A stretch of DNA of 64,000 bases, from NCBI RefSeq assembly GCF_009908265.2, contig NZ_JAAATX020000001.1, forward strand, positions 248,001 through 312,000. The letters run 5' to 3'. The stretch comes from Paragemmobacter amnigenus (lineage in GTDB: Bacteria; Pseudomonadota; Alphaproteobacteria; Rhodobacterales; Rhodobacteraceae). Shown here in pieces: positions 28,047 through 36,179 of this stretch (the first letter of the stretch is position 1; each line of letters begins with the position of its first letter). The position numbers and the translations under genes were made by a program. Below the pieces are notes generated by a model that ran no database searches, was not told where the DNA came from, and saw only the letters and a list, made by a program, of their open reading frames with translations.

Positions 28047-28274
28047 TCAGGCGACCTGCGTCTCGGCAGGGGTCGTGATCAGGAAGGCATTGGGATCGGG
28101 CGCCTGCTTGCTTTCCTCGGGCAGCAGAAGGCCGATGCCCCAGACCGCGAAGAGGATCGCCGCGATGGACAGCAGGAAGAGTGCCGCCCAACCCGCGCCC
28201 GCCATCATCTGATAGAGGGCCCAGGACCGCAGTGCCGAACCGGGTTTCTGCTGGAGATAGTTGTCAGACATCAT
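28047..28274 (-). CDS. pufX: RC-LH1 core polypeptide PufX
   Basis: This single-helix membrane protein opens the LH1 ring so that quinol can leave the reaction centre. The 75-aa product aligns with R. sphaeroides PufX around [16 protein letters not shown] (PufX: LRLWVAFQMMKGAGWA). One membrane helix at about 27-50 and the LLPEE...QAPDPN segment follow (LP...QAP in PufX). PufX varies greatly between species, so the match and the position right after pufM together make the call. Two consecutive ATGs (28274, 28271) follow GAGGAG inside the end of pufM, so either may be used. Confidence 0.9.
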   Translation of the reverse strand: MMSDNYLQQKPGSALRSWALYQMMAGAGWAALFLLSIAAILFAVWGIGLLLPEESKQAPDPNAFLITTPAETQVA

Positions 28275-28281
28275 TCTCTCC

Positions 28282-29205
28282 TCAATCCAGCGGCGCGTAG
28301 CCGTGGTCCTGCGCCCAGACGTACCAGTTGTCCACGACCGTGCCGGTCAGCAGGATACCGATGCCGCCCGTCAGCGTGACCAGAACCGCGAACCACCAGG
28401 CCCAGCGGTGGATGCCTTCCATCGTGGCGTTGAAGCCCATGGTCCAGCGCCAGAAGAGGGCGGCGCGTTCCGAGGCCGTGCCACGGTCGGCGATCTGTTC
28501 CAGCTCGCGGTCCCCGCCGAAGCGCGACACCGCAAGGATGGTCGCCCCGTGCATCGCGAAGAGCAGGGCCGACCCGTAGAGGAAGACGATGCTCAGCGCG
28601 TGGAAGGGATTGTAGAACAGGTTGCCGTAGGTGAGGCTGAAGTTGTTGGTCCAGTCGAGGTGGCTGAAGATGCCGTAGGGCACCGCCTCCGACCACGACC
28701 CCATCAGGATCGGGCGGAACAGGCCAAGGACAAGGAACAGCCAGATCGCGCTGGCGAAGGCCCAGCTCACATGCTTGCCCATGCCCAGCGCCTGTGCCCG
28801 CAGATAGGTGCGGACCCACCACGCGCAGACCGACACGAGCAGGAAGAAGGACGCGATGATCCACAGCCCGCCTTCCGCGATGGGCGCGAAGCCCAGCCCG
28901 TATTCGGCCGAGGGCGGTTCCAGCGAGAACCAGAACAGGTCCCGCATGAAGACCGCCGGGTTGAAGCCGGCCTGGTACCAGAACCATGCCCCGCAGAGCA
29001 TGAACCACACCGCGCCCGACATCAGCGAGATCACGCCCATCGTGCCCAGATAGACCGGCCCCAGCTGCGCGTTGCCGAACCAGCCCGCCAGCGTCGAGAA
29101 GGACGCCCCGTTGGTCCGGTTGGACAGTTCCACCCCTTCGACCATGCCCATCTCGGGCGCGGCCTGCACCTGCACTTGCGTGAAGATGTTCTGATACTCA
29201 GCCAT
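28282..29205 (-). CDS. pufM: Photosynthetic reaction centre M subunit
   Basis: This integral membrane subunit, with PufL, holds the bacteriochlorophylls, bacteriopheophytins, carotenoid and quinone QA. The 307-aa sequence is nearly standard, with five helices. [20 protein letters not shown] and [20 protein letters not shown] carry the special-pair and iron-ligand His residues. [20 protein letters not shown] carries the region near QA, and [18 protein letters not shown] the last iron-ligand His. The short C-terminus ends DHGYAPLD; no cytochrome subunit gene (pufC) follows, so cytochrome c2 or a membrane cytochrome must donate electrons. It overlaps pufL by 8 bases. Confidence 0.98.
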   Translation of the reverse strand: MAEYQNIFTQVQVQAAPEMGMVEGVELSNRTNGASFSTLAGWFGNAQLGPVYLGTMGVISLMSGAVWFMLCGAWFWYQAGFNPAVFMRDLFWFSLEPPSAEYGLGFAPIAEGGLWIIASFFLLVSVCAWWVRTYLRAQALGMGKHVSWAFASAIWLFLVLGLFRPILMGSWSEAVPYGIFSHLDWTNNFSLTYGNLFYNPFHALSIVFLYGSALLFAMHGATILAVSRFGGDRELEQIADRGTASERAALFWRWTMGFNATMEGIHRWAWWFAVLVTLTGGIGILLTGTVVDNWYVWAQDHGYAPLD

Positions 29206-30046
29206 TTACGCCTCCTGCGATGTCGGCCCACCACGGCAGCTGCAGCCACCAATCCCACCAGACAACCCACTGGTCGAACCAGATCGTGCCCGAGATGATG
29301 ATGCAGACCGCACTCCAGAACCCGGCGTTCAGGGCCAGAAGCAGCCCCAGACGGTGGATGCCCAGCGTGCCGACCGAATAGCCGATCAGGTCACGGAAAT
29401 AGGTATCCTCGTGATCCGGCGTCCGCATTTCCTTGCCCTTTTCGGGGTTGGCGGCGGACAGGATCAGCGCCCCGTGCAGCGACAGCGCCAGCGCGTTCGT
29501 GAAGAAGAACGACACGGCGATCATGTGGGCGGGGTTGTAGTGGAAGTTGCCGTAGGTGTAGCCGGTGTTGGACACCCAGTCGAGATGCGTCCAGATGCCA
29601 TAGGGAAAGCCGTATCCCCATGCGCCCATCATCAGCGGGCGGAACACCACCAGCGTGACATAGGCAAGGATGGCGACGCCAAAGGCCGCCGGGACATGGA
29701 AACCCATCCCCAGCTTGCGGCAGATCTCCACCTCGCGCAGGGCCCAGCTGACGAAGGCGCCGATGGCGCAGATCGTGATCAGCTGCCAAAGGCCCCCCTG
29801 CATCAGGGGCGCGAACCCGAGGCCCATTTCCACGGGCGGCGGGTCGATCGAAATGAGCCACGGGTTCCAGACCCCTTCCATGGCCGTGCCATAGAAGATC
29901 AGGATCGTGCCGAGCGCCGCGAAGAAGAATGTCGTGACGCCGAAGAAGCCGACGTAGAACGGTCCGACCCAGAAGTCGAACAGGTTCCCGCCGATGAGCG
30001 TGCCCCCCGGCACGCGATATTTCCGTTCGAAGCTGAGCAGTGCCAT
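29198..30046 (-). CDS. pufL: Photosynthetic reaction centre L subunit
   Basis: This partner of PufM carries the active electron branch and the QB site. It is 282 aa long, equal to R. sphaeroides L. It starts [20 protein letters not shown] and has five membrane helices. [20 protein letters not shown] and [20 protein letters not shown] contain the His ligands to the special pair and iron. [20 protein letters not shown] holds the QB-pocket carboxylates and [18 protein letters not shown] the QB Ser/His region. The ribosome-binding site GGAGAGGGAAG is strong. A 121-base hairpin-bearing spacer separates it from pufA. Confidence 0.98.
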   Translation of the reverse strand: MALLSFERKYRVPGGTLIGGNLFDFWVGPFYVGFFGVTTFFFAALGTILIFYGTAMEGVWNPWLISIDPPPVEMGLGFAPLMQGGLWQLITICAIGAFVSWALREVEICRKLGMGFHVPAAFGVAILAYVTLVVFRPLMMGAWGYGFPYGIWTHLDWVSNTGYTYGNFHYNPAHMIAVSFFFTNALALSLHGALILSAANPEKGKEMRTPDHEDTYFRDLIGYSVGTLGIHRLGLLLALNAGFWSAVCIIISGTIWFDQWVVWWDWWLQLPWWADIAGGVNG

Positions 30047-30116
30047 GCTTCCCTCTCCGCTTTTGTTGCGACCGGCGGTTGGTCTTGTGCCGTCGGATTT
30101 GCCCGTTCGGGTCGCC

Positions 30117-30145
30117 GCGGGCGGAAGGGCAAGCCCTCCGCCCGC
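30117..30145 (-). promoter_or_regulatory. pufA-pufL intercistronic hairpin
   Basis: Within the 121-base pufA-pufL spacer, GCGGGCGGA pairs with TCCGCCCGC and an inner GGG with CCC around a CAAG loop, with one bulged base, making a 12-bp stem. In Rhodobacter a hairpin here protects the upstream pufBA mRNA after the pufLMX part decays, giving the high LH1:RC ratio. The position matches exactly. Confidence 0.85.
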
Positions 30146-30167
30146 AGCCAGTGCCTTTACGGCAACG

Positions 30168-30347
30168 TCACTCGGTCACGGCCGCCGGAGCGGCGCCACC
30201 GGCGGCGGCAGCGGTCTGGAACCAGTTGATGCCGTTGCTCAGAACCACCAGGTGGATCATCGCAGCGAGCAGGAACAGGAAGACGCCCTGCGCGACGAAG
30301 ACGCGACGGGGATCGAAGATGAGCCAGATCTTGTAGAACTTGGACAT
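30168..30347 (-). CDS. pufA: Light-harvesting 1 alpha polypeptide
   Basis: This is the LH1 antenna alpha chain of the ring around the reaction centre. The 59-aa product begins [20 protein letters not shown] and continues [20 protein letters not shown], nearly identical to R. sphaeroides PufA through the helix, including the bacteriochlorophyll-ligand His32 (AAMIHL). The C-terminus ([19 protein letters not shown]) differs from the R. sphaeroides tail and is Ala/Gly-rich. The gene follows pufB by 13 bases, with GGAGGATC as ribosome-binding site. Confidence 0.97.
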   Translation of the reverse strand: MSKFYKIWLIFDPRRVFVAQGVFLFLLAAMIHLVVLSNGINWFQTAAAAGGAAPAAVTE

Positions 30348-30360
30348 GTTTTGATCCTCC

Positions 30361-30510
30361 TCAGAACCACGGGCGCCAGATGTACGTGGCGATATGCGCG
30401 ACGACAGCGATGGCCACGAAGAGCCAGAGCCCGCTCATATACACCGAGTGCAGTTCCTGCGCCTGCTCGTCGGTCAGACCTGTGAAGCTCAGGTCGGTTT
30501 TATCAGCCAT
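30361..30510 (-). CDS. pufB: Light-harvesting 1 beta polypeptide
   Basis: This is the LH1 antenna beta chain. It is 49 aa, the same length as in R. sphaeroides, starting [20 protein letters not shown] and continuing [20 protein letters not shown] with the bacteriochlorophyll-ligand His (VVAHIA) and the typical IWRPWF end. ATG 30510 is the start; GGAGGA lies 5-10 bases upstream. The leader ORF described at 30489-30596 overlaps this start. Confidence 0.97.
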   Translation of the reverse strand: MADKTDLSFTGLTDEQAQELHSVYMSGLWLFVAIAVVAHIATYIWRPWF

Positions 30511-30596
30511 ACTATCCTCCGGATGGGCAGACTGACGCCGCAATCCCTGCGGCCAGGTTCACGGTCAGGCGGAATGCCTTTCCGAGTTTCCACCAC
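30489..30596 (-). other. Short ORF overlapping the pufB start (possible pufK counterpart)
   Basis: A 35-codon reading frame starts at tandem GTG codons (30596, 30593) in the pufQ-pufB spacer and stops at TGA 30489-30491, 19 bases inside pufB in another frame. R. sphaeroides has a short leader ORF named pufK before pufB that influences pufB translation; the position here is similar. No ribosome-binding site is convincing, so this may be chance. Confidence 0.25.
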
Positions 30597-30670
30597 CCCG
30601 CGCTGGTCTGCGGGAGGGCGAAGCGGTGACGGGTCGGGCGCAACCCGGAGAAGTCGTCTCTTCCGGCCTG

Positions 30671-30892
30671 TCAGGGCCGGAAGATGTTCGGCGTGATCGA
30701 CCCCGCCTCGCGCCAGGCGCGGGCAAGCGGTCCATGCACGGGAAGTCGGCGCTCCATCACCGTCTGGAGGATCCAGGCGGCAAGGGCGAAGGGGATCGCC
30801 ACAAGGAAGATCAGCGCGAAGTAGACGTAGAACTCGGCGCGCGGCGCGCGGTGGGCGTGATGCCCGCTTCCGCCTGCGGTATGATCGCTCAT
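30671..30892 (-). CDS. pufQ: PufQ, bacteriochlorophyll-related membrane protein
   Basis: The 73-aa protein has one membrane helix ([20 protein letters not shown]) and ends [20 protein letters not shown], a typical PufQ C-terminus. PufQ raises bacteriochlorophyll synthesis at a post-transcriptional level, perhaps as a pigment carrier. Its ATG overlaps the bchZ stop (ATGA), so pufQ is translationally tied to bchZ. The 160 bases after it, before pufB, contain the leader ORF at 30489-30596 and a small CCGCA/TGCGG hairpin. Confidence 0.92.
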   Translation of the reverse strand: MSDHTAGGSGHHAHRAPRAEFYVYFALIFLVAIPFALAAWILQTVMERRLPVHGPLARAWREAGSITPNIFRP

Positions 30893-32367
30893 GCAGTCCC
30901 TCCTTGTGTTGTCTTGGGTGGCGCGCCCCGCAGGGCTTCCACCGTTTCCTTGACCACCCGCTCCGCGCCCTGGTCGAGCGCGGCCTTCTCCGCCGCGTCA
31001 CGCAGGGTGCGCGCGGCAGAGATGCGGGTCAGCACCGGATGTTCGGAAACGATCCGGTCCAGTTCGGCCTGTGCATCGGCATCCCAGGGGAAGTCGCGGC
31101 GCAGGGTCGTGGGGGTTGCCGCCGCCGAGTCCATCTCGGACCCCAGCGGCAGGATGTGGAACAGCGCCTCGAACAGGCCGTTGCAGACCTCCTGCAGCAT
31201 CCACACGCATCCGGCATAGCCCATGAAGGGCGTGCCGGTATGGCGGCGGATGGCGGCACCGGGAAAGCTTGCCGCGATGAAATGCGGCTGCGGGCCATGT
31301 CCGGCCTTCAGCTCGGCCAGATACATCTTTTCGTTGATCGACCCCATCACCACCAGCGGACGATGCTGGCGGATCAGCGCGCGCACCTGTTCGTTGTTGG
31401 TCTTGGCCCCCGCCTGCCGCGCGACGGCAAAGGCGCAGGGCAGGCCCAGATCGGTTTCCAGATAGGCGCGGATGCCACGCGCATAGGTTTCATTCGCCAC
31501 GATGGCGAAATTCGCCGTGCCGAAGAAATCCTGCGTCACCGACCGCCACAGGTCCCAGACGGGCTTCAGCGTCGAATGCTTTTCCTGCGCGATGAAGGGC
31601 TCGGGGTCCAGCCCCAGCAGATCGCCCAGCTTGCGCAGGAATTTCGTCGTGCTGTCCAGCCCGATGGGCGCCTGCAGATAGGGCTTGCCCAGAACCTCGG
31701 CCAGCCCGCGCCCGAATTCGCGATACATGACGATGTTGACGTCAGCATTCACCAGATTGCGCATCTCGGCCAGATGCGCGCCCAGCGGCATGACCATGTT
31801 GACCTCGGCCCCGATCCCTTCGACCAGACGGCGGATCTCGTGCAGGTCCGACGCCATGTTGAAGGTGCCGTACATCGGGCCAAGGATGTTCACGCGCGGC
31901 CTGTCGCCCGCTTCACGCTTCTTCTCGACGGGCATCCGCCCCTTGGTCATGCCGAATTCGGTGAAGATCCATGTCATCGCGCGGTCCGCGCATTGCCATT
32001 GGTCCTCGTCGATGGTGCGGGGCAGAAAGCGCTGGATGTTCGTGCCCATCGGCGTGACGCCGCCGCCGATCATCTCGGCAATGGATCCCGTCACGACCAC
32101 CGCGGGCAGCGCAGGGTCAAGCGTCTTCCACGCCCGCTTCATCGCGCCTTCGGTGCCGTCGCGACCAAGTTCTTCCTCGCCCAGACCCGTCACCACGATG
32201 GGCAATTCATGCGGCGGCAGCGCGTCGGTGTAATGCAGGACGGAAGTCACCGGCAGGTTCTCGCAGCCCACGGGGCCGTCGATCACCACCTGCAACCCCT
32301 TGACGGCGCAGAAGGCATAGACCGCCCCCCAATATCCGCCCGCGCGATCATGGTCCTGGATCAGCAT
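30889..32367 (-). CDS. bchZ: Chlorophyllide a reductase subunit Z
   Basis: This is one half of the nitrogenase-like catalytic part (BchYZ) of chlorophyllide a reductase, which reduces the C7-C8 bond of ring B. The 492-aa protein opens [19 protein letters not shown], then [20 protein letters not shown] with a cluster-ligand Cys, and [23 protein letters not shown] 32367 is the true start. The frame continues upstream only through palindromic repeats and is not coding there. The puf promoter in Rhodobacter lies within the 3' part of bchZ. Confidence 0.96.
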   Translation of the reverse strand: MLIQDHDRAGGYWGAVYAFCAVKGLQVVIDGPVGCENLPVTSVLHYTDALPPHELPIVVTGLGEEELGRDGTEGAMKRAWKTLDPALPAVVVTGSIAEMIGGGVTPMGTNIQRFLPRTIDEDQWQCADRAMTWIFTEFGMTKGRMPVEKKREAGDRPRVNILGPMYGTFNMASDLHEIRRLVEGIGAEVNMVMPLGAHLAEMRNLVNADVNIVMYREFGRGLAEVLGKPYLQAPIGLDSTTKFLRKLGDLLGLDPEPFIAQEKHSTLKPVWDLWRSVTQDFFGTANFAIVANETYARGIRAYLETDLGLPCAFAVARQAGAKTNNEQVRALIRQHRPLVVMGSINEKMYLAELKAGHGPQPHFIAASFPGAAIRRHTGTPFMGYAGCVWMLQEVCNGLFEALFHILPLGSEMDSAAATPTTLRRDFPWDADAQAELDRIVSEHPVLTRISAARTLRDAAEKAALDQGAERVVKETVEALRGAPPKTTQGGTA

Positions 32368-32387
32368 CCCAGACCCTCCCCGCGCGC

Positions 32388-32500
32388 AGGATTTTTCTGC
32401 GAAAAATCCTGTCCCCGAATGTTCTGCGAACATTCGCCATCCCGGGCCACCCGATCCTTCGCAGAAGGATCGCTCCCAAGAATTTTCGCCGAAAATTCTT
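32388..32500. repeat. Array of four TTC-loop-GAA palindromes between bchY and bchZ
   Basis: The four units are 32388-32410 (AGGATTTTTC stem, loop TGC), 32416-32436 (CGAATGTTC, TGC), 32452-32472 (CGATCCTTC, GCA) and 32478-32500 (AAGAATTTTC, GCC). All stems are perfect, 9-10 bp. They fill the 142-base gap inside an otherwise tightly overlapping operon. Confidence 0.9.
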
Positions 32501-32509
32501 GCCCCCGGA

Positions 32510-34075
32510 TCATATCATCGCCTCCGCCGCAGCGGCCTTGGCGGCCTTTTCCAACTTCTTCTGATGCGCCGCCCGGAAATCCGGCCGCAGGTTCGGCGCG
32601 CCTTCCCAGATGCCCGCCGTATCGCCGGTGCCGACGCCTTCGAAAAACTCCTTCATCCCGTCCATGCGCGCCTTGTTCGCCATGGCGGCATTGACCACCT
32701 GCGCCAAGGACCCCGCCCCAGCCGGCCCCATCAGGGGCCGCGCCGAAATCAGGTTCGTGAAGTAAAGTGCCGGAATGGCCAGTTCCTTGGCCTTCTGCAC
32801 CACCGGGGTCGTCCCGATGGCAAGGTCAGGCCGGAACGCCTCTATCGCGGCGCAGTCATCCTCGAGGCTCGCGCGATACTTCACCGCCACGCCCTTGGAC
32901 TCGAGCCAGTCGCGATCCGCCTCGGACCATTCGTTCTTCGCGCAGGCCGTGCCCACATAGGCCAGATCCGCCCCGCTCTCGACCAAGAGCCGCGCGACCA
33001 GCAGTTCGGACCCTTCATAGCCCGACAGCGTGATCCGCCCCTTGACCGGATTCGCGGCCAGCGCGCCACGGATCGCGCCGCCAAAAGCGTTCTGCGCCGC
33101 CGCGACCTGCGCGGGGTTCACGCCATAAGCCTCGCCCATCGCCGCCAGCCAGGCCATCGTCCCGTCATATCCGACCGGCGCCGATCCCACGACCTTGCGC
33201 CCCGCTGCCTGAAACTCGCGGATCGCCGCCGTGTAGAAGGGATGGATCGCCGCCACCACACCGCAATCGAGCGCGGCATAAAGCTCGCGCCATTCGCGGC
33301 ACGGCACCACCGGCCCCGCGGCCAGCCCCATCGGCGCCAGCATCGCACCGATCATCATCGGATCCGCCGGGAACATCTCTCCCAGCAGCGCGACCGTCGG
33401 ACGATCCGACCGCCCGCGTTCCGGCGCGGCCACAGGCCCCGCCTCGATCTCGCGCCGGGCATAGTTCAGCATGGCACCGGCCAGCACGTCCTTGGCCTCG
33501 GCATGGGTCGGCACGCCGAAGCCCGGCACGTCGATCCCCACGATACGCACACCGTTGATCTCGTTCGGCAACAACTTCAGCGGCACGCCCGACGCGGTCG
33601 GAACGCAAAGGTTCGTCACCACCACCGCGTCATAACGCTCGGGGTCGGCCAGTTCATGCACCGCATCGCGGATGTCCTCGAACAGCTTGCCCGTCACCAG
33701 CGTCTCGGAATTGAACGGCACATAGCCCACCGACCGCCGCGCCCCGTAGAAATGGCTGACAAAGGTCAGGCCATAGACACAGCAGGCCGATCCCGACAGC
33801 ACCGTCGCCACCCGCCGCATCCGCAAACCCACGCGCAGCGACCCGAAAGCCGGGCACATGCTCTGCGGCTTGTCATGCGGACCTTGCGGGTAATCGGCGG
33901 CGTAACGGTCCAGCACCTCGGAATTCCCCGCCGCCCGCGCCGCAGCCTCCATCTCGGCAGCACCTGCATGGCACCCCATGCCATCCGCCACGACCGCCGC
34001 CGCACCCGCTTCGGGGCGCAGCCCCTCGGTCACGGGCGTTTCGGCGGTCTGGTCATAGCGGATCTCGCCAGCCAT
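32510..34075 (-). CDS. bchY: Chlorophyllide a reductase subunit Y
   Basis: This nitrogenase NifD/K-like subunit pairs with BchZ. The 521-aa chain has the cluster-binding region [20 protein letters not shown] with [20 protein letters not shown] and [20 protein letters not shown], containing conserved cysteines. [20 protein letters not shown] follows. ATG 34075 was chosen over the GTG immediately upstream (34078). The start overlaps the stop of a 23-codon ORF by one base (TGATG). Confidence 0.96.
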   Translation of the reverse strand: MAGEIRYDQTAETPVTEGLRPEAGAAAVVADGMGCHAGAAEMEAAARAAGNSEVLDRYAADYPQGPHDKPQSMCPAFGSLRVGLRMRRVATVLSGSACCVYGLTFVSHFYGARRSVGYVPFNSETLVTGKLFEDIRDAVHELADPERYDAVVVTNLCVPTASGVPLKLLPNEINGVRIVGIDVPGFGVPTHAEAKDVLAGAMLNYARREIEAGPVAAPERGRSDRPTVALLGEMFPADPMMIGAMLAPMGLAAGPVVPCREWRELYAALDCGVVAAIHPFYTAAIREFQAAGRKVVGSAPVGYDGTMAWLAAMGEAYGVNPAQVAAAQNAFGGAIRGALAANPVKGRITLSGYEGSELLVARLLVESGADLAYVGTACAKNEWSEADRDWLESKGVAVKYRASLEDDCAAIEAFRPDLAIGTTPVVQKAKELAIPALYFTNLISARPLMGPAGAGSLAQVVNAAMANKARMDGMKEFFEGVGTGDTAGIWEGAPNLRPDFRAAHQKKLEKAAKAAAAEAMI

Positions 34076-34146
34076 CACTTGGTCCCCTTCCGGGCCAGCG
34101 CGCGCAGCGCTTCTTCCATCTTTTCAAGGGCTTGCAGATCAAACAT
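34075..34146 (-). CDS. 23-residue ORF tiled between bchX and bchY
   Basis: ATG 34146 lies within the last codons of bchX (overlap 8 bases) and the frame stops at TGA 34075-34077, sharing one base with the bchY ATG. The product [20 protein letters not shown] ends GTK and would form an amphipathic, basic/acidic helix. It is out of frame with both neighbours. It may be a coupler that carries ribosomes from bchX to bchY, or a real micropeptide. I know of no named homologue. Confidence 0.4.
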   Translation of the reverse strand: MFDLQALEKMEEALRALARKGTK

Positions 34147-35140
34147 CGTCATAGACCACTTCCAGCGACTTCACCTCGCCCGCAAACTTGCCGCGCATGT
34201 CGGCGTCATTTGCAGGCTCCAGCACGAAATCGGCCCCCGTGGTTTCCGCATCGAACAGGCCCAGCAGACCGTCCTGCGTCAGGGGCTTGGGCCGCAGCGG
34301 CGGCGCCGCCGCCACATTCTCGGCCAGTTCGGTGAACAGCCCGCCCCATTGCGTCGCGTTGGTGCCGACGATCTGGTAATTGGCCGACTTGCGCCGCAGA
34401 TCATCGTCAGCGGGGATCGAAGCAAGGATCGGGATATTCACCGCCTGCGCAAAGGCCGCAGCCTCGCCCGTGCCGTCATCCTTGTTGATGACCATGCCCG
34501 CGACGCCCACATTGCCGCCCAGCTTGCGGAAATATTCCACCGCCGAACAGACGTTGTTCGCCACATAGAGCGATTGCAGGTCGTTCGACGCGACGACGAT
34601 GACCTTCTGCGCCATGTCCCGCGCGATGGGCAGGCCGAAGCCGCCACAGACCACATCGCCCAGGAAATCCAGCAGCACATAGTCGAAGTCCCAGTCGTGG
34701 AACCCCAGCTTTTCCAGCAGCTCGAAGCCGTGGATGATCCCCCGCCCGCCGCAGCCGCGACCGACCTCAGGTCCACCCAGCTCCATCGCAAAGACCCCGC
34801 CCCGCTTGAAGCAGACATCCCCGATCTTCACCTCTTCCCCCGCCAGCTTCTTGCGGGTCGATGTTTCGATGATCGTCGGGCAGGCCTTGCCGCCGAACAG
34901 AAGCGAGGTCGTGTCCGACTTGGGATCGCAGCCGATCAACAGCACGCGCTTGCCCATCTCGGCCATCATGTGGCTCAGGTTGGCCAGCGTGAAGCTCTTG
35001 CCAATCCCGCCCTTGCCGTAGATCGCGATGATCTGCGTCTTCTTGCTGGGCGGGTCCTGCGGCACCTCCAGCGACGGCTCCTCATGCGCCTCGTCGCGCA
35101 GGCGGGTGTCGAAATCCTTCAGGTTGGGAACGTCGTTCAT
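34139..35140 (-). CDS. bchX: Chlorophyllide a reductase iron protein subunit X
   Basis: This NifH-like ATP-dependent reductase delivers electrons to BchYZ. The 333-aa protein has the P-loop [10 protein letters not shown] (about 41-50), the 4Fe-4S ligand cysteines in the [10 protein letters not shown] and [14 protein letters not shown] blocks, and the switch [12 protein letters not shown]-type region ([15 protein letters not shown]). The length equals that of R. sphaeroides BchX. The ATG overlaps the bchC stop (ATGA), so the chain bchC-bchX is translationally coupled. Confidence 0.97.
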   Translation of the reverse strand: MNDVPNLKDFDTRLRDEAHEEPSLEVPQDPPSKKTQIIAIYGKGGIGKSFTLANLSHMMAEMGKRVLLIGCDPKSDTTSLLFGGKACPTIIETSTRKKLAGEEVKIGDVCFKRGGVFAMELGGPEVGRGCGGRGIIHGFELLEKLGFHDWDFDYVLLDFLGDVVCGGFGLPIARDMAQKVIVVASNDLQSLYVANNVCSAVEYFRKLGGNVGVAGMVINKDDGTGEAAAFAQAVNIPILASIPADDDLRRKSANYQIVGTNATQWGGLFTELAENVAAAPPLRPKPLTQDGLLGLFDAETTGADFVLEPANDADMRGKFAGEVKSLEVVYDDV

Positions 35141-36081
35141 GCCGTGGCCTTCCAATCGAGGATCATTTTCAGACAGGCCGCATCACCGAAGGCCGTTGCA
35201 TAGGCCTCCGGCGCGTCGGATGCCGGGCGGGTATGGGTGATCAGACCGGACAGGGACAAAGCCCCGCTTTCGATCAGCGCGCGGGTGGCGACCAGATCGT
35301 CGGGCTGCCATTCGCTTGCGATGCGGATGCGCGCCTCCTTCATGAAGGCGGGCGGAAAGGCGAAAGAGACAGGCTCGGTATAGAACCCCGCCAGCACGAC
35401 CTCGCCCCCCTTGGCCAGCCGCATGACCAACTGGTCCAGCAGGCCCTTGGCACCCGAAGCGTCATAGATCGCCTTGTAATCGCGGCGCGGATCATCCTCC
35501 GGCGCGATGCAGGTATAGCCGTCCGCGCCTTCGCGGCGGATCGGGTTGGTTTCCCACACCGTCGGCGCGGGCGCACCGGCGGCCAGCGTCAGACGGGCCA
35601 GCAGACGGCCCAGCGTCCCATGCCCCACGATCAGATCGGGCAGCGCCGTGGCAAAGCCCGCCAGCGCATGACGCGCCGTCGCGGCCAGCGCCAGCAGCGC
35701 GCCTTCGGGCCCCATGCCGCCGTCGATGCGGGCCACACGATGCGCGGGCGTCACCAGATGGCGCGACGCGCCCCCGAACAGCCCCTTCACATCGCCGGTA
35801 AAGCAATTGGCACCGGGCACGAAGACATGCTCGCCCACGCGGAACCCGCTCTCGGCCCCCGCCTCGACCACGACACCCGCCGCCTCGTATCCGGGAACCA
35901 GCGGATAGCCCATGCCCGGGAAGGGCGGCATCGTGCCGGTGTAGAACAGCTTTTCGGTGCCGGTGGAAATGCCGGAATGGGAAATCTCGACCACCAGATC
36001 GCCCGCAGCGGGCGCAACAAGTCCCAGACTGTCCAGCGACAGCTCCCTAGGCCCTGACAAGATGACTGCGGTCGTTCTCAC
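35137..36081 (-). CDS. bchC: Bacteriochlorophyllide a dehydrogenase
   Basis: This oxidises the 3-hydroxyethyl group to the 3-acetyl group, the last ring step before esterification. The 314-aa protein is of the zinc-alcohol-dehydrogenase superfamily: [20 protein letters not shown]-like sequence at about 40 and [16 protein letters not shown], then a cofactor domain. It starts at GTG 36081 with AGGGGGAAAAGAC upstream. Two PpsR-type operators 8 bases apart lie 55-98 bases upstream, at the end of crtF. Confidence 0.95.
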   Translation of the reverse strand: MRTTAVILSGPRELSLDSLGLVAPAAGDLVVEISHSGISTGTEKLFYTGTMPPFPGMGYPLVPGYEAAGVVVEAGAESGFRVGEHVFVPGANCFTGDVKGLFGGASRHLVTPAHRVARIDGGMGPEGALLALAATARHALAGFATALPDLIVGHGTLGRLLARLTLAAGAPAPTVWETNPIRREGADGYTCIAPEDDPRRDYKAIYDASGAKGLLDQLVMRLAKGGEVVLAGFYTEPVSFAFPPAFMKEARIRIASEWQPDDLVATRALIESGALSLSGLITHTRPASDAPEAYATAFGDAACLKMILDWKATA

Positions 36082-36135
36082 GTCTTTTCCCCCTGCGCCG
36101 CGCCCCGGGATGGTCCCCCGAGTTCCGCGACTGGT

Positions 36136-36153
36136 TGTAAGTGTAGACTTACA
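36136..36153. promoter_or_regulatory. PpsR/CrtJ operator, bchC promoter site 1
   Basis: TGT-N12-ACA (TGTAAGTGTAGACTTACA), a nearly perfect palindrome, 55 bases before the bchC start. It is separated from site 2 by exactly 8 bases, the cooperative spacing known at the Rhodobacter bchC promoter. Confidence 0.9.
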
Positions 36154-36161
36154 GCTCGAAG

Positions 36162-36179
36162 TGTCAATTTAATTAGACA
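36162..36179. promoter_or_regulatory. PpsR/CrtJ operator, bchC promoter site 2
   Basis: TGT-N12-ACA (TGTCAATTTAATTAGACA). The crtF stop codon (36173-36175) lies inside this site, so the bchC promoter is embedded in the end of crtF as in other Rhodobacter clusters. Confidence 0.9.

Noticed and set aside
32368-32433. N-terminal extension of bchZ ([15 protein letters not shown]...)
   Set aside because: The extra residues are translated palindromic repeats. ATG 32367 matches the family start.
32388-32500. Repeat arrays considered as a CRISPR
   Set aside because: The units are 19-28-base palindromes with differing arms, no identical direct repeats, no uniform spacers and no cas genes.
32564-35203. 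An 879-codon plus-strand frame opposite bchY and bchX
   Set aside because: Antisense shadow; both bchX and bchY carry clear nitrogenase-like motifs on the other strand.
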